Of a stretch of 64,000 bases of DNA, positions 31,236-42,689 are shown one piece after another. The position numbers and the translations under genes were made by a program. The DNA is taken from contig NZ_CP126115.1 in NCBI RefSeq assembly GCF_030123505.1, positions 5,160,001-5,224,000 of the forward strand, read 5' to 3'. The notes under the pieces were generated by a model. That model saw nothing but the letters and a program-made list of their open reading frames with translations. It was not told the origin of the DNA and searched no databases. This stretch comes from Neobacillus sp. YX16. GTDB lineage: Bacteria; Bacillota; Bacilli; Bacillales; Cytobacillaceae. Each line of letters begins with the position of its first letter. The first letter of the stretch is position 1.

Positions 31236-31491
31236 AATGTTCATTTTGAACAAAATTAGACAATGCATCGACTGCTCTTTCTTCATCATCGCCATCAGCA
31301 ACAATATTAACCACTACTCCTGATCCGACAGCCAAGCTCATTAAGCCCATTATGCTTTTTGCATTTACTTTTTTACCATCTTTCTCTAAAAAAATATCTG
31401 CTGAAAAGCGGTTTGCCTCCTGAACAAATAATGCTGCTGGTCGCGCTTGAAGACCCGTTTTCAATTTAACTTCTACTTGTTTCTCTAGCAT
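31234..31491 (-). CDS. crh: HPr-like catabolite repression protein Crh
   Basis: This 85-residue HPr paralogue acts in carbon catabolite control as a CcpA co-repressor when phosphorylated on Ser46 by HPr kinase. The active-site His15 of HPr is replaced by Gln in TGLQARPAA, so it cannot take part in PTS phosphotransfer. The Ser46 region KSIMGLMSLAV is intact. The fold and length match HPr. It is last in the yvcI-rapZ-yvcK-whiA-crh operon, and hprK, which encodes its kinase, lies at 47.6 kb. Confidence 0.95.
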   Translation of the reverse strand: MLEKQVEVKLKTGLQARPAALFVQEANRFSADIFLEKDGKKVNAKSIMGLMSLAVGSGVVVNIVADGDDEERAVDALSNFVQNEH

Positions 31492-31517
31492 TTCAAAATC
31501 CTCCTCATAATTTTCCT

Positions 31518-32468
31518 CTATTTTCTTGTAGCCATTTCACCTATCCGCAATTTATCAGCGATTTCATCTATCTTTCTTAACCGATGATTAATTCCCGATT
31601 TACTAATCGTGCCTCCTGTAACCATCTCCCCTAGTTCTTTCAGGGTCACATCCGTGTAATGGAGACGGAGTTCAGCAATTTCTCTTAACTTATCAGGCAA
31701 AATATTTAACCCGACCGTTTCATTAATATAGCGAATATTTTCAACCTGACGAATGGAAGCGCCTATGGTCTTATTTAAGTTCGCTGTTTCACAATTAACC
31801 AGTCGATTAACTGAATTTCTCATATCTCTTACAATCCGCACATCTTCAAAACGAAGAAGAGCATTGACAGCACCGGCAATATTTAAAAACTCAGTAATTT
31901 TTTCTGCTTCTTTTAAGTAAGTAATAAAACCTTTTTTTCGTTCTAGCGTCTTGCTATTAAGACCAAATTTATTCATTAACTCGCATAAGGAATCGTTATG
32001 TTCCTTATATAGCGAAGCAATTTCCAAATGATAAGATGAAGTTTCCGGATTATTTACGGAACCTCCAGCAAGAAACGCACCACGTAAATAAGAACGTTTA
32101 CAACATTTCTTTTTCACAAGTTCACTAGATATATCATGGATGAAGGTAAATCCGTCACCCAGGATTTTCATATCCTCCAGTATTTCCTTAGCCCGTTGAG
32201 ATAAACGGACAATGTAAACATTGTTCTTTTTTAGTCTCATTTTCTTTCGAACAAGCAGTTCAACTTGAACATCATAGCTCTTTTTTATTAATGTATAAAT
32301 CCTTCTAGCTATCGCTGCATTTTCAGTTTGAATATCCACAATTAACTTACGGTTGGAAAAGGACATAGAACCATTCATCCGTATGAGAGCAGAGAGTTCA
32401 GCTCGAACACAGCATGGCTTTGTCTCCAAATTCGTTAATTCTTTTTTCGTTTCCGAAGCGAAAGACAT
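31518..32468 (-). CDS. whiA: DNA-binding protein WhiA
   Basis: This 316-residue WhiA/DUF199 protein combines a degenerate LAGLIDADG-like N-terminal fold (the [13 protein letters not shown] region near 120) with a C-terminal helix-turn-helix ([20 protein letters not shown] near 275-295). In Bacillus it influences chromosome segregation and cell division rather than sporulation-specific transcription. The ATG at 32468, with GGGGGTGAAGG upstream, restores the exact B. subtilis length. It follows yvcK by 44 bases in the conserved operon. Confidence 0.95.
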   Translation of the reverse strand: MSFASETKKELTNLETKPCCVRAELSALIRMNGSMSFSNRKLIVDIQTENAAIARRIYTLIKKSYDVQVELLVRKKMRLKKNNVYIVRLSQRAKEILEDMKILGDGFTFIHDISSELVKKKCCKRSYLRGAFLAGGSVNNPETSSYHLEIASLYKEHNDSLCELMNKFGLNSKTLERKKGFITYLKEAEKITEFLNIAGAVNALLRFEDVRIVRDMRNSVNRLVNCETANLNKTIGASIRQVENIRYINETVGLNILPDKLREIAELRLHYTDVTLKELGEMVTGGTISKSGINHRLRKIDEIADKLRIGEMATRK

Positions 32469-32512
32469 CCCTTCACCCCCTTTTATCCAGGTTTTTAAGC
32501 CGGACACTATTA

Positions 32513-33496
32513 TTACGCTTCATACCTCTTTTTGGTTTCACTTATGAGCAAATTATATAAAATTTTTGCCACCTTTTTCGGGTCATGTCTAAGTGCACCA
32601 TTTTCCTGTATTGCAATGTCTGCATGAACCACTTCCAGTCCAAGCTCAAAAATACGGTCCAAATCATAGTTGACAGGATTCGCCAGTTCTTCGTTATAGC
32701 GAAGTTGAATATCTTCAGGAATTTCTTTGTCATTAATAAGCATGGTATCCATAAATGCACATGCCATATGATCATAAATAGCCTTTACATGATCACTCGC
32801 AGTAAAACCGTGTGTTTCACCCGCTTGTGTCATCAAATTGCATATATACACCTTTTTGGCATGTGACCTGCAAACCTCTTCACCTAATCTTGGTACAAGT
32901 AAATTAGGTAAGATACTCGTATATAAACTGCCTGGTCCTATTATAATTAGATCTGCATGTCTAATGGCTTGAATCGATTCAGGCAGTGGAGTAATCACCT
33001 CGGGTGTTAAAAATACTTTTTTTATTTTTTTTCCAGAATAGGGAATCTTCGATTCTCCAGATACGACTGTCCCATCTTCCATTTCTGCATGAAGAACAAC
33101 ACTCTGGTTTGCTGCTGGCAGGACCTTGCCTCGAACATTTAAAACCTTACTCATTTCTTGAATCGCATGGACAAAGTTACCGGTAATCGATGTCATTGCA
33201 GCTAATATCAAATTACCAAGTGAATGTCCCGATAATTCATTGGAGGTCTTAAAACGGTGCTGAAACATCTCTTCAACAAGCGGTTCAACATCTGATAAAG
33301 CAGCTAACACATTTCGGATATCTCCTGGCGGTGGAATTTGCAGGTCTTCACGGAGCCTACCTGAACTTCCGCCATCATCCGCAACCGTCACAATGGCGGT
33401 AATATCAACTGGATATTGTTTTAATCCCCGTAATAAAACAGGCAATCCTGTTCCTCCACCAATGATGACGATTCTTGGCTGTCCTAACTCGCTCAT
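32513..33496 (-). CDS. yvcK: YvcK/CofD-like gluconeogenesis factor
   Basis: This 327-residue Rossmann-fold protein of the CofD-like family is needed for growth on gluconeogenic carbon sources and for normal cell shape; it binds UDP-GlcNAc in B. subtilis. The N-terminal glycine loop [14 protein letters not shown] and the [12 protein letters not shown] segment are intact. The start overlaps the rapZ stop as ATGA, so the two are translationally coupled. It is not a 2-phospho-L-lactate transferase despite the family name, because the genome context is not F420 biosynthesis. Confidence 0.94.
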   Translation of the reverse strand: MSELGQPRIVIIGGGTGLPVLLRGLKQYPVDITAIVTVADDGGSSGRLREDLQIPPPGDIRNVLAALSDVEPLVEEMFQHRFKTSNELSGHSLGNLILAAMTSITGNFVHAIQEMSKVLNVRGKVLPAANQSVVLHAEMEDGTVVSGESKIPYSGKKIKKVFLTPEVITPLPESIQAIRHADLIIIGPGSLYTSILPNLLVPRLGEEVCRSHAKKVYICNLMTQAGETHGFTASDHVKAIYDHMACAFMDTMLINDKEIPEDIQLRYNEELANPVNYDLDRIFELGLEVVHADIAIQENGALRHDPKKVAKILYNLLISETKKRYEA

Positions 33497-34386
33497 GTCG
33501 TTTTATCCTTTCTCCTCTCAATGTCACGATGTGAAACCAGTGTCTTATAATCACTTTCAAAATGTTTTGCAAGATACTCTGCCAGCGTTACGGAGCGGTG
33601 CTGCCCGCCGGTACAGCCTATTGCGATTACAAGCTGCGCTTTTCCTTCCCGTTTATAGTGGGGAAGCATAAAGCTGAGTAAATCAGTGACCTTCTCTAAG
33701 AATTTATGCGTTTCATTCCATTTTAAAACGTAACTAGAAACATCTTCGTCTAAACCTGTTTTAGGTCTCATGTGATCGATATAATGAGGATTAGGCAGGA
33801 AACGTACATCAAAAACAAGATCGGCATCGATTGGAATACCATACTTAAATCCAAATGACATGACATTGACAGTAAAAATTGATTGGTTATTAGAAGTAAA
33901 TTCAGTAATAATCTTTTCACGTAATTCACGTGGTTTCATTTGCGATGTGTTATAAATAAGCTGGGCCCTGCCCTTTAATTCATCAAGAAGCTCCCGCTCT
34001 AATTTGATACCTTCTAAAGGTAATCCAGATTGTGCCAGCGGATGAAATCTCCTTGTTTCCTTATACCTTCGAACCAACGTTGAATCATCTGCATCTAAAA
34101 ACAATATTTGTGGACTCACCCATGAAGTTTCTGCAAGTTCATCGAGCGCTTTAAATAAATGATCAAAGAACTCTCTACCTCTTAAATCCATAACTAATGC
34201 CACTTTATTCATTTTATTCCCAGATTCCTTCATAAGTTCAAGAAATTTTGGAAGCAGAGTCGGAGGCAGATTATCCACACAGAAAAAACCTAAATCCTCT
34301 AAACTCTGGATCGCAACTGTTTTCCCAGCTCCAGACATCCCCGTAATGATAACCATTTGCGTTTCATTTGTAGCTCCGGTACTCAT
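33493..34386 (-). CDS. rapZ: RapZ/YvcJ nucleotide-binding protein
   Basis: This 297-residue P-loop protein has a Walker A motif GMSGAGKT at about 16-23. Its C-terminal domain includes [10 protein letters not shown] near residue 255, the conserved segment that senses metabolites in RapZ proteins. E. coli RapZ controls GlmS through small RNAs. The Bacillus orthologue YvcJ hydrolyses GTP and affects competence, with no known sRNA role. It is ATG-started and lies 19 bases after the Nudix gene. Confidence 0.94.
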   Translation of the reverse strand: MSTGATNETQMVIITGMSGAGKTVAIQSLEDLGFFCVDNLPPTLLPKFLELMKESGNKMNKVALVMDLRGREFFDHLFKALDELAETSWVSPQILFLDADDSTLVRRYKETRRFHPLAQSGLPLEGIKLERELLDELKGRAQLIYNTSQMKPRELREKIITEFTSNNQSIFTVNVMSFGFKYGIPIDADLVFDVRFLPNPHYIDHMRPKTGLDEDVSSYVLKWNETHKFLEKVTDLLSFMLPHYKREGKAQLVIAIGCTGGQHRSVTLAEYLAKHFESDYKTLVSHRDIERRKDKTT

Positions 34387-34405
34387 TCACTTTTCCCCCC
34401 TCAAA

Positions 34406-34864
34406 TTAGCTTGGATCTAATCGATAACTGATTAGTTGAAAATCCTTCGTATAAGTAAAAGTACCGTAAATAATACCATTTCCATGAATCATGTAATCGA
34501 TAATATGATAGTCTCCCGCCGCCATTGGCAGGTTTTTTAGTTGATCGAGCGGCTGCCATTCAAGCTTCCCTTCATCTGATTCGTCCACCTGCATTCCATC
34601 AGAATCGGTTGCAAAAAAAGTAAACATCATCCATTCGGATAGCACTTGATCATTTTCTTTCATTATGAACGTAAAAATACCCTTCAATTGTGGGTTTTTT
34701 AAGTAGATTCCAGTTTCTTCACGGTACTCACGAATACAGGAGTCACGAACAGATTCACCAGGTTCCATTTTGCCGCCTGGTGCCACCCACCAGCCCCTGC
34801 GCGGTTTTTTCAACATCAATACTTGATTATCTCTAATTAACACACAATTGGTGACTCGCTGCAC
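34406..34864 (-). CDS. yvcI: Nudix hydrolase YvcI, MutT-like
   Basis: This 152-residue Nudix-fold enzyme has the box GGKMEPGESVRDSCIREYREETG at about 30-52, given here as two overlapping parts (GGKMEPGES, REYREETG). It probably removes a pyrophosphate from damaged or unwanted nucleotides. It is the first gene of the rapZ-yvcK-whiA-crh operon. The chosen start is the GTG at 34864, which has AAGGGTGA five bases upstream and matches the B. subtilis N-terminus. A TTG at 34882 would add six residues but has no ribosome site. A shortened palindromic repeat lies immediately upstream. Confidence 0.88.
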   Translation of the reverse strand: MQRVTNCVLIRDNQVLMLKKPRRGWWVAPGGKMEPGESVRDSCIREYREETGIYLKNPQLKGIFTFIMKENDQVLSEWMMFTFFATDSDGMQVDESDEGKLEWQPLDQLKNLPMAAGDYHIIDYMIHGNGIIYGTFTYTKDFQLISYRLDPS

Positions 34865-34880
34865 AACACTCACCCTTTTC

Positions 34881-34917
34881 AAGAAAAGCGGAAGCCCCTA
34901 GGCTGCTTGCGCTAGAC
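34881..34917 (+). repeat. Miniature copy of the palindromic element
   Basis: AAAAGCGGAAGCCCCTAGGC continues to GCTTGCGCTAGACA. Only the two ends of the 120-147 bp element remain, as if the centre were deleted. Confidence 0.65.
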
Positions 34918-35061
34918 AATTCTCAAAGTTAAAAACTTATTCTTGTTTATATAGTACATGCTCAGTAATATCGTAAAATGCGCATATTTATTCCTCTTAT
35001 TATACTCCTTTTGGTAAGCGGTCACAATGAAATCAGATTTCTTAATTTTGTTAAAAATATG

Positions 35062-35094
35062 TAAAAAAATAGCACAGGCTTTAAAAGCCTGTGC
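35062..35094 (-). terminator. Terminator of trxB
   Basis: The stem GCACAGGCTTT/AAAGCCTGTGC is followed by TATTTTTTT on the minus strand. Confidence 0.85.
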
Positions 35095-35208
35095 ACCAAG
35101 TGAATATTTTAAAGGGGGTCAATTCTTATTTACATTCTACCTTATAAATATTTCACTACTGTTACAACAGAATTAAAACAGGATTACGTTTATGAAAAAT
35201 TTGTAAAT

Positions 35209-36171
<963 letters not shown>

Positions 36172-36177
36172 TTATTT

Positions 36178-36323
36178 AAAAGCGGAAGCGCCTTGGTCAG
36201 GGGCGACAGGCATAAGACGAGCCGGCATAAAGGTTGTTCTTTAACCTTCTTGACGGATTGGCTTATGACCGAGGAAAAAGTGGGTTTTCATTTTCCCCCG
36301 AGCCCCTAGGCGCTGCAGCTAGA
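36178..36323 (+). repeat. Palindromic dispersed element, full copy
   Basis: It runs from AAAAGCGGAAGCGCCTTG to GAGCCCCTAGGCGCTGCAGCTAGA, about 146 bp, with complementary ends. Nested hairpins lie inside: GCATAAGACGAGCCGGC faces GGATTGGCTTATG, AAGGTT faces AACCTT, and an inner GGAAAAAGTGGG hairpin faces CATTTTCC. It matches the copies at 48602 and 51619 closely. Confidence 0.85.
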
Positions 36324-36335
36324 TATAATATATAA

Positions 36336-36376
36336 AAAAATACGATTAAGTATAGTATTCCCTACTTAATCGTATA
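36336..36376 (-). terminator. Terminator of the TPR-protein gene
   Basis: The 13-bp stem ATACGATTAAGTA/TACTTAATCGTAT is followed by TTTTTTT on the minus strand. Confidence 0.85.
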
Positions 36377-36406
36377 AAACAATTGCCATATAGTCCAAAA
36401 ATCTGC

Positions 36407-37900
36407 TCAGTTTAGATGTTTATTCACGATCTTTACATATTTTCCAATCGTTGCTGGTGAGATATCATAGCGTTTGGCAATTTCTTGCTGTGACACTTTT
36501 TCATTGATTTTCTTATACCAGACATATTCCATTGCTCCAGCCCAAGCACGTTTGTTATTCAAGGTAATCTGTGACTTGAAAATTTCCACAAACACAGAAA
36601 ACCACAATAAATATAATCCAGACTCAATTGTTCCGATTGGCTGATGTTTCTCATACAGGACCTCAGCGATTTCCTGTGCGGCTTTTATGGAGGAAGGAGT
36701 TCCTGACCTAACTAAAGAAACATAATTTTTTTCCATTGATGTAAGCTTTTGATTTTGGTGATAACGTTTAGAAGTGAAGATTTCTTCTGTTTTTCCTGAA
36801 ACCGAAGCTAAGAAAATGGCAAATAATCGTTCTTCAATATAATCACTTTCTAGTTTTTGAAAAATAGAACCAGCGTGATCCTCAAATCCATTTGCAACTG
36901 GTTTTTCCACATTCCAAGGCTCAAACCCTTCTTTATCAGGGTTATGTTCAAGAGCTACTTTCCAAATATTTCGCGCAAAGTTCTCGTGGTTAGTAAAGTA
37001 AGACGAGTAGGATAGCCAATAATAGAATGGACCGTCACCGTCAAAACCGTTTTTATAAAGCTTCTTCAGCCAAAAGTACGCAGATTCATATTCACCAATT
37101 AAAGCAAAGGTTGCCCCCAATTTAAATTGATGGTCAATCATCATCGGCTGAATTTTCTTTAAGGAATCCATTAAGCGTGTTACAGCTTTCGTCTTTCCTT
37201 GGTAATGGGCAAAAACAAGCCGATTACACAAGGCATGCAGATTTCCTGGATTTCTTTCCAATACATCGTCGAGAATAGACTCTGCTTTTTTGGCTTTTCC
37301 TAAATAAAAATAGGCGAGAGCTAAGTTGTTATAAGCAGACCAATATTCTGGGTATGCTTCAACGACATCCTTTAAGAGCTCAATCGCTTTTGGGAAATAT
37401 CCAGATTCCAATAAATCACGAGCCTGCTCCTGCTTAATAATCAGATCGTCTTGTTCATAAAGTTCATCTTCTAAGCCATCCGCTTCAAACGAAAGGAGCT
37501 CTAGAAGATCTTCTGTATCTTCGCTAAAATCACCATTAGGTTCTAATTCCAAATACATATTTGCATGATGATACGCATCTTTAAAGAAACCCAAATGGGC
37601 ATAATTATTTGCTAAAAAATAATGACATTCAGCCATTTCTTCATCAAGATCTTCAAGGATTAAATGCAAGAGTCGATTAGAATTTTCAAACTCACCAAGT
37701 TCGGTTGATACTATGGCAAGCTGACAGGTTATCATCGGTTCACCCGGCTCCAGCTGCATCGCCCGTTGAAGATATTTTTTAGCTTTTTTAAAATCACGGC
37801 GATGGTATGCTTTAATACCCTTCGTGAAATAATATTCCCCAGTCGGAACAAATGACAGGATCTTTCCCTTTTGAATTCTTGCTTTCGAGTCTTTAATCAT
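36407..37900 (-). CDS. Tetratricopeptide-repeat protein with C-terminal helix-turn-helix (YvcD-like)
   Basis: This 497-residue cytosolic protein has TPR units at about 20-140 (TGEYYFTKGIKAYHRRDFKK and the next unit), again at about 155-230 (ALAYFYLGKAKKAESILDDV), and an acidic linker near 120-145. The last 35 residues (SQQEIAKRYDISPATIGKYV) form a helix-turn-helix similar to the RpoN-box type. The ATG at 37900 has GGAGGT five bases upstream. It occupies the place of B. subtilis yvcD, upstream of trxB. Function is unknown; protein-protein scaffolding with DNA binding is an inference. Confidence 0.78.
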   Translation of the reverse strand: MIKDSKARIQKGKILSFVPTGEYYFTKGIKAYHRRDFKKAKKYLQRAMQLEPGEPMITCQLAIVSTELGEFENSNRLLHLILEDLDEEMAECHYFLANNYAHLGFFKDAYHHANMYLELEPNGDFSEDTEDLLELLSFEADGLEDELYEQDDLIIKQEQARDLLESGYFPKAIELLKDVVEAYPEYWSAYNNLALAYFYLGKAKKAESILDDVLERNPGNLHALCNRLVFAHYQGKTKAVTRLMDSLKKIQPMMIDHQFKLGATFALIGEYESAYFWLKKLYKNGFDGDGPFYYWLSYSSYFTNHENFARNIWKVALEHNPDKEGFEPWNVEKPVANGFEDHAGSIFQKLESDYIEERLFAIFLASVSGKTEEIFTSKRYHQNQKLTSMEKNYVSLVRSGTPSSIKAAQEIAEVLYEKHQPIGTIESGLYLLWFSVFVEIFKSQITLNNKRAWAGAMEYVWYKKINEKVSQQEIAKRYDISPATIGKYVKIVNKHLN

Positions 37901-38004
37901 GGAGACCTCCATCTATACACAATAAACTAACTTATGTAGTATACCACAATAGGCGCCAGTACGAGAAGGGATAGAACGGCATTGCTAAAATTGGAATTTC
38001 CTTC

Positions 38005-38046
38005 ATATGCAAAAACACGCTGCATAACAGCGTGTTTTTGCATATT
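38005..38046. terminator. Bidirectional terminator after the his operon
   Basis: The near-perfect palindrome ATATGCAAAAACACGCTG/CAGCGTGTTTTTGCATAT lies between hisI and the TPR gene. It is followed by a second hairpin, GGTGCCTGTCACCGC with GCGGTGACA (38047-38074), a sequence that recurs in part at 31.1 kb. Confidence 0.75.
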
Positions 38047-38082
38047 TGGTGCCTGTCACCGCTAAGCGGTGACATCACCAAT

Positions 38083-38700
38083 TTATCTTTTATGTCTTTC
38101 TTCTAATGTTTTCAACACTTCTTTAAACGGCAGTCCTTGTTCGACTAATAAGACTTGTAGGTGGTAGAGGAGGTCGGCGGCTTCCCATTTCAGTTCTTCT
38201 TTGTCGCGGTTTTTGGCTGCGATGATGACCTCGGAAGCTTCTTCACCGACTTTTTTCAAGATTTTATCGACGCCTTTTTCGAATAAGTAGGTTGTATACG
38301 CCCCTTCTGGACGCTCTTTTTCTCGTTCGATAATCAGGTTCTCTAATGAATGTAAGATTTGATAGTCAGTTAGGCTGGAAGTCGCTCTTTCTGTAACAAC
38401 TCCCTCTGTGAAGCAGCTCACAGCTCCAGTATGACAGGCAGGACCCTTCGGCTGCACCAGCACAAGAACAGCATCCTGGTCGCAGTCATATTTCACACTT
38501 ACAACAGACTGAGTGTTCCCACTTGTTGCTCCTTTATGCCAAAGCTCCTGACGGGAGCGGCTGAAGAACCATGTTTCTCCTGTTTCTAGCGTTTTTGTCA
38601 GTGATTCCTGATTCATATAAGCTAATGTTAATACTTCTTTTGTATCGGCGTCCTGTACGATAGCAGGTACTAATCCTTTTTCATCAAAACGAATGTTCAT
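38083..38700 (-). CDS. hisI: Bifunctional phosphoribosyl-AMP cyclohydrolase / phosphoribosyl-ATP pyrophosphatase
   Basis: This 205-residue enzyme catalyses steps 2 and 3 of histidine synthesis. The N-terminal HisI domain (about 1-110) contains the zinc and substrate residues in [16 protein letters not shown] and the CDQD and CHTG motifs. The C-terminal HisE domain (about 115-205) shows the MazG-like helices with [12 protein letters not shown] and EAADLLYH. It is last in the his operon and its start overlaps the hisF stop by 4 bases. Confidence 0.96.
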   Translation of the reverse strand: MNIRFDEKGLVPAIVQDADTKEVLTLAYMNQESLTKTLETGETWFFSRSRQELWHKGATSGNTQSVVSVKYDCDQDAVLVLVQPKGPACHTGAVSCFTEGVVTERATSSLTDYQILHSLENLIIEREKERPEGAYTTYLFEKGVDKILKKVGEEASEVIIAAKNRDKEELKWEAADLLYHLQVLLVEQGLPFKEVLKTLEERHKR

Positions 38701-39458
38701 CGGACACTCACTCCCTTCTCTTGCAAATAGCTTTTCACTTCATGAACTGAAGTTTCTTTATAATGAAAAATAGAAGCTGCAAGGGCAGCGTCTGCTTTTC
38801 CCTTTACAAAAGCCTCTTCAAAATGACTGGCATTTCCAGCACCGCCTGAAGCTATCACTGGAATCGTCACTGCCTCACTCACCGCTTTTGTCAGCTTTAG
38901 ATCAAAGCCATTTTTCTCACCATCACTATCCATACTGGTCAGTAAGATTTCACCTGCACCAAGTTCAGCAGCTTCTTTTGCCCATTCTATTACTTTGCGC
39001 TCCGTAGGTGTCCTGCCGCCATGTGTATACACACGCCATGTTCCAATCTCTTCATCATACTTCGCATCAATGGCAACCACAATACACTGTGTTCCAAAGT
39101 AACCTGCCCCTTCAGAAATAAGTTCAGGATTTAAAACCGCTGCCGTATTTAATGACACCTTATCAGCACCGGCACGGAGAATTCGTTTCATATCCTCTAA
39201 AGAATTAATACCGCCGCCGACTGTAAAAGGAATAGCAAGCTCCGAAGCAACAGACTTAACTACTTCGACCATGGTTTTTCGTCCTTCTACAGAAGCTGAT
39301 ATATCAAGGAATACAAGCTCATCTGCTCCTTGCTCATCATAAAATCTCGCTAATTCTACTGGGTCGCCGGCATCCCGAAGCTGAACAAATTGAATTCCTT
39401 TGACAACTCTTCCTTCTTTTACATCAAGGCAGGGGATAATTCGTTTCGTTAATGTCAT
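38697..39458 (-). CDS. hisF: Imidazole glycerol phosphate synthase subunit HisF
   Basis: This 253-residue TIM barrel forms the synthase with HisH, producing imidazole glycerol phosphate and AICAR. Catalytic Asp11 is in [14 protein letters not shown]. The barrel phosphate sites GGGINS and VIASGGAG are intact, and the second catalytic Asp lies in LLTSMDSDG. Four-base overlaps with hisA and hisI indicate coupled translation. Confidence 0.97.
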   Translation of the reverse strand: MTLTKRIIPCLDVKEGRVVKGIQFVQLRDAGDPVELARFYDEQGADELVFLDISASVEGRKTMVEVVKSVASELAIPFTVGGGINSLEDMKRILRAGADKVSLNTAAVLNPELISEGAGYFGTQCIVVAIDAKYDEEIGTWRVYTHGGRTPTERKVIEWAKEAAELGAGEILLTSMDSDGEKNGFDLKLTKAVSEAVTIPVIASGGAGNASHFEEAFVKGKADAALAASIFHYKETSVHEVKSYLQEKGVSVR

Positions 39459-40183
39459 TTTCTCACCCCGCCAATGGCAAGTGCTTCCTTTAATGTGAAT
39501 CGGTTTTCATAAAGGGCCTTCCCAACAATTGCCCCTTTCACTCCCTCCGCATTAAGCGCACTCAAATCTGCTAAGCTGCTCACTCCGCCAGAAGCTATCA
39601 CCGTTTTTCCCGTGATCTCTGCCATTTCACAAACAGCAGCAATATTAGGGCCAGAAAGCGTGCCATCCGTTGCAATGTCGGTAAAAATAAACGTCCCAGC
39701 ACCAGCGTCAGCAAAGCGTTTGCTTAGGTCTACAGCCTTCACTTCAGAGGTAGTCAGCCACCCATGTGTTGCCACATAACCATTCTTAGCATCGATACCA
39801 ACAACAATCTGTTCACCGTACTTCTTAATCATGTCAATCGCAAATTCCGGATTGGAAACAGCAATACTGCCAATAATCACGCGTGTAATCCCATTTTCCA
39901 AATAATGAAGGATATCTTCCTCAGAACGAATCCCGCCGCCAATTTGTACTTTTACCTTTAGCTTCTGGGCTGCTTCAATGACAAAACGATCATTAATCCG
40001 TTGGCCATCCTTTGCTCCGTCGAGGTCAACCATATGTATCCATTCCGCTCCATCTACTGCAAACGCTCGAGCCATATCAAAAGGTGAATCACCATAAATC
40101 GTTTCTTTATCATAATCGCCTTGAAGAAGGCGTACGCAATTCCCGCCGCGCATATCAATTGCTGGATAAATCGTGAGTGTCAT
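39455..40183 (-). CDS. hisA: ProFAR isomerase HisA
   Basis: This 242-residue TIM barrel catalyses the Amadori rearrangement of ProFAR to PRFAR. The catalytic aspartates are in [13 protein letters not shown] (residue 10 region) and in [14 protein letters not shown]. The GGGIRSEED and VIASGGVSS phosphate loops are present. It resembles HisF in fold, as expected for the half-barrel paralogues. It overlaps hisH and hisF by four bases each. Confidence 0.97.
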   Translation of the reverse strand: MTLTIYPAIDMRGGNCVRLLQGDYDKETIYGDSPFDMARAFAVDGAEWIHMVDLDGAKDGQRINDRFVIEAAQKLKVKVQIGGGIRSEEDILHYLENGITRVIIGSIAVSNPEFAIDMIKKYGEQIVVGIDAKNGYVATHGWLTTSEVKAVDLSKRFADAGAGTFIFTDIATDGTLSGPNIAAVCEMAEITGKTVIASGGVSSLADLSALNAEGVKGAIVGKALYENRFTLKEALAIGGVRK

Positions 40184-40806
40184 CGTACTGCCTTCCTTTC
40201 TTCAACTAATTTCAAAAAATTATTCAGCAGCGCCATCCCAAGCTTACTGCTTTTTTCAGGATGAAACTGCATTCCGAATATATTATCCTTGCCCACAACG
40301 GCAGATACTTCTTCCTGGTAATTGGCTTTTGCCAGAAGCACCTCTGAATTGTCTGCACTCACATAGTAAGAATGAACAAAATACACATAATCCTCTTCTA
40401 AACCTTCCAATAGCGGAGAGGATTTAACGAATTCAAGTTTGTTCCAGCCCATATGCGGGACCTTGTATGTTTCTCCCGCCGGGGTTTTGCCAGGAAAACG
40501 GCGTACACTTCCGGGCAATAATCCTAGTCCCTTTGTTAAACCATTTTCATCACTATCTTCAAACAAAAGCTGCATACCAAGGCATATCCCAAGTAGAGGT
40601 TTCCCAGTTTCCACGAACTCCTTAATCGTATCAACCTGAAGTACCTCCATCGCATCACGGAAAGAACCTACACCTGGTAGCAGTAAGGCATCAGCACGAA
40701 GGAGTTCCTCTTTGTCTCCTGATATAAAATATTCAGCATTCAACCGTTCAAGAGCCTTACTGACACTAAAGAGATTGCCCATACCATAATCGACAATTCC
40801 TATCAT
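40180..40806 (-). CDS. hisH: Imidazole glycerol phosphate synthase glutaminase subunit HisH
   Basis: This 208-residue class I glutamine amidotransferase supplies ammonia to HisF. The nucleophile cysteine is in [11 protein letters not shown] near residue 80, and the His-Glu pair is in [10 protein letters not shown] near 187-189. It lacks any fused synthase domain, as in other bacteria. It follows hisB without a gap and overlaps hisA by four bases. Confidence 0.97.
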   Translation of the reverse strand: MIGIVDYGMGNLFSVSKALERLNAEYFISGDKEELLRADALLLPGVGSFRDAMEVLQVDTIKEFVETGKPLLGICLGMQLLFEDSDENGLTKGLGLLPGSVRRFPGKTPAGETYKVPHMGWNKLEFVKSSPLLEGLEEDYVYFVHSYYVSADNSEVLLAKANYQEEVSAVVGKDNIFGMQFHPEKSSKLGMALLNNFLKLVEERKAVR

Positions 40807-41394
40807 TTACAACATCCCTTTCGTTGACGGAACTCCTTTGATGCGAGGGTCAATGGTTGTTGCTTCGTCAAGCGCCCGGCCAAGTGCTTTAAAAACAGCC
40901 TCAATCATGTGGTGAGTATTGTGTCCGTAATGAACAATCACATGAAGGTTCATCCGCGCTTCAAGGGCAAGCTTCCATAAAAATTCATGAACTAGCTCCG
41001 TGTCAAACGTACCTACCTTTGAATTTGGGAACTCCGCACGCATTTCAAGGTGTGGACGATTACTAAGGTCCACTACCACCTGGGCTAATGCTTCATCCAT
41101 TGGTACAAAGGAATTTCCATAGCGTTTAATTCCTTTTTTATCACCAAGGGCCTCCCGCAATGCCTGTCCAATACAAATCCCGATATCCTCTGTAGTGTGA
41201 TGGTCATCTACCTCAATATCCCCTTTTGCGTCAACGGAGAGGTTAAATTGTCCGTGTTTCGTGAATAAATCAAGCATATGGCTAAGGAATGGAACTCCTG
41301 TTTCAAGTTCAGACTTTCCTTCACCATCAATGTTTAATGATAAGCTGATTTGGGTTTCATTTGTATTTCGTTCAACGCTTGCGTATCTTTCCAT
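40807..41394 (-). CDS. hisB: Imidazoleglycerol-phosphate dehydratase HisB
   Basis: This 195-residue enzyme dehydrates imidazole glycerol phosphate. The two manganese-binding histidine motifs DDHHTTED (about 66-73) and NTHHMIEA (about 167-174) are present. It is the monofunctional form, without the phosphatase domain of enteric HisB; histidinol phosphatase must therefore be encoded elsewhere. The ATG at 41394, with AGGGGG upstream, gives family length. Confidence 0.96.
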   Translation of the reverse strand: MERYASVERNTNETQISLSLNIDGEGKSELETGVPFLSHMLDLFTKHGQFNLSVDAKGDIEVDDHHTTEDIGICIGQALREALGDKKGIKRYGNSFVPMDEALAQVVVDLSNRPHLEMRAEFPNSKVGTFDTELVHEFLWKLALEARMNLHVIVHYGHNTHHMIEAVFKALGRALDEATTIDPRIKGVPSTKGML

Positions 41395-41416
41395 GGAAGG
41401 GCCCCCTAGCAAATAA

Positions 41417-42688
41417 TTATTGATTTTTAAGTCTTAACTCTACTGCACGCGCATGAGCCTCAAGACCTTCCATGCGTGCAAATTTTACGATTTTTTCTCC
41501 ATTATCTTTTAACGCTTTTTCACTGTAAATAATGACACTTGATTTCTTTTGAAAATCATCCACATTCAACGGACTTGAAAATCTAGCCGTCCCATTGGTC
41601 GGCAGTACATGGTTAGGTCCTGCGAAATAGTCGCCAACTGGCTCTGAACTATAACGGCCAATAAAAATGGCACCAGCATGACGAATTTTCCCAAGCAGCT
41701 CCATTCCATTCTCGGTCAGAATTTCAAGATGTTCTGGGGCAAGTTGATTCACTGTTTCAACGGCTTCCTCAATGGATGAAGTCACATAGATTACACCAAA
41801 ATCAGCAATTGATCTCGAAGCTATTTCCTTACGCGGCAATAATGCCAGCTGTTTCTCCACCTCGACTGCCACCGCTTCCGCTAAAACCATAGAAGGAGTG
41901 ACAAGGACACTGCATGCACGTGGGTCATGCTCTGCCTGTGATAACAAATCGGCCGCAACCTCATCCGCCCGGGCAGAATCATCAGCGATAATCGCTATTT
42001 CACTTGGTCCGGCAATCATATCGATATCAACATCACCGAAAACCTCTCGCTTCGCCAATGCAACATAGATATTACCTGGACCTGTAATTTTATCAACAGG
42101 GGAAATAGATTCTGTTCCATATGCCAATGCACCAATGGCCTGAGCCCCGCCGACTTTATAAATTTCTTTCACTCCTGCTTCCTTTGCTGCAACGAGCACA
42201 GCTGCTGGAAGTTTTCCATTGCTGTCAGGAGGTGAGACCATCACGATTCTTTTCACTCCAGCTACTTTTGCAGGAATGACATTCATAAGTACCGAAGAAG
42301 GATAGGCTGCCGTTCCCCCTGGGACATATACTCCAACAGAGTCAAGAGGAGTGATTTTTTGACCAAGTATACTGCCGTTTTCTTCGGTCGTCATCCATGA
42401 AGGACGCAACTGTTTTTCATGGAAGCTTCTGATATTTTCAGCAGCCTCTCTCACAATCGAGATAAACTCAGAATCTACTTGACCATATGCCTCATTTATT
42501 TCATTTTCAGTAACGATAAAAGATTCTAATGTGACCCGGTCAAATTTTTCCGTGTAAGCTCGTAACGCTTCATCACCAGCAGAACGAATTTCCGAAATGA
42601 TTTTTTTTACTACGGCTAACTGCTCCGTTGTTCCCGATTCAATAGACCGTTTAATGGAAACAAGGTCACTCACTTTAACTATTTTCAT
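41417..42688 (-). CDS. hisD: Histidinol dehydrogenase
   Basis: This 423-residue zinc enzyme oxidises L-histidinol to histidine in two NAD+-dependent steps. The [20 protein letters not shown] and AGPSEIAI segments and the zinc-site SQAEHDPRA motif are present. APEHLEI and [10 protein letters not shown] near the C-terminus complete the family pattern. It is one base from hisG and 22 bases from hisB. Confidence 0.97.
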   Translation of the reverse strand: MKIVKVSDLVSIKRSIESGTTEQLAVVKKIISEIRSAGDEALRAYTEKFDRVTLESFIVTENEINEAYGQVDSEFISIVREAAENIRSFHEKQLRPSWMTTEENGSILGQKITPLDSVGVYVPGGTAAYPSSVLMNVIPAKVAGVKRIVMVSPPDSNGKLPAAVLVAAKEAGVKEIYKVGGAQAIGALAYGTESISPVDKITGPGNIYVALAKREVFGDVDIDMIAGPSEIAIIADDSARADEVAADLLSQAEHDPRACSVLVTPSMVLAEAVAVEVEKQLALLPRKEIASRSIADFGVIYVTSSIEEAVETVNQLAPEHLEILTENGMELLGKIRHAGAIFIGRYSSEPVGDYFAGPNHVLPTNGTARFSSPLNVDDFQKKSSVIIYSEKALKDNGEKIVKFARMEGLEAHARAVELRLKNQ

Positions 42689-42689
42689 C

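Larger units (their letters stand above)
34865..35208. other. Intergenic stretch between yvcI and trxB
   Basis: It holds a miniature palindromic repeat (34881-34917), an AT-rich segment that should contain the yvcI operon promoter, and the trxB terminator (35062-35094). Nothing else is supported. Confidence 0.5.
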
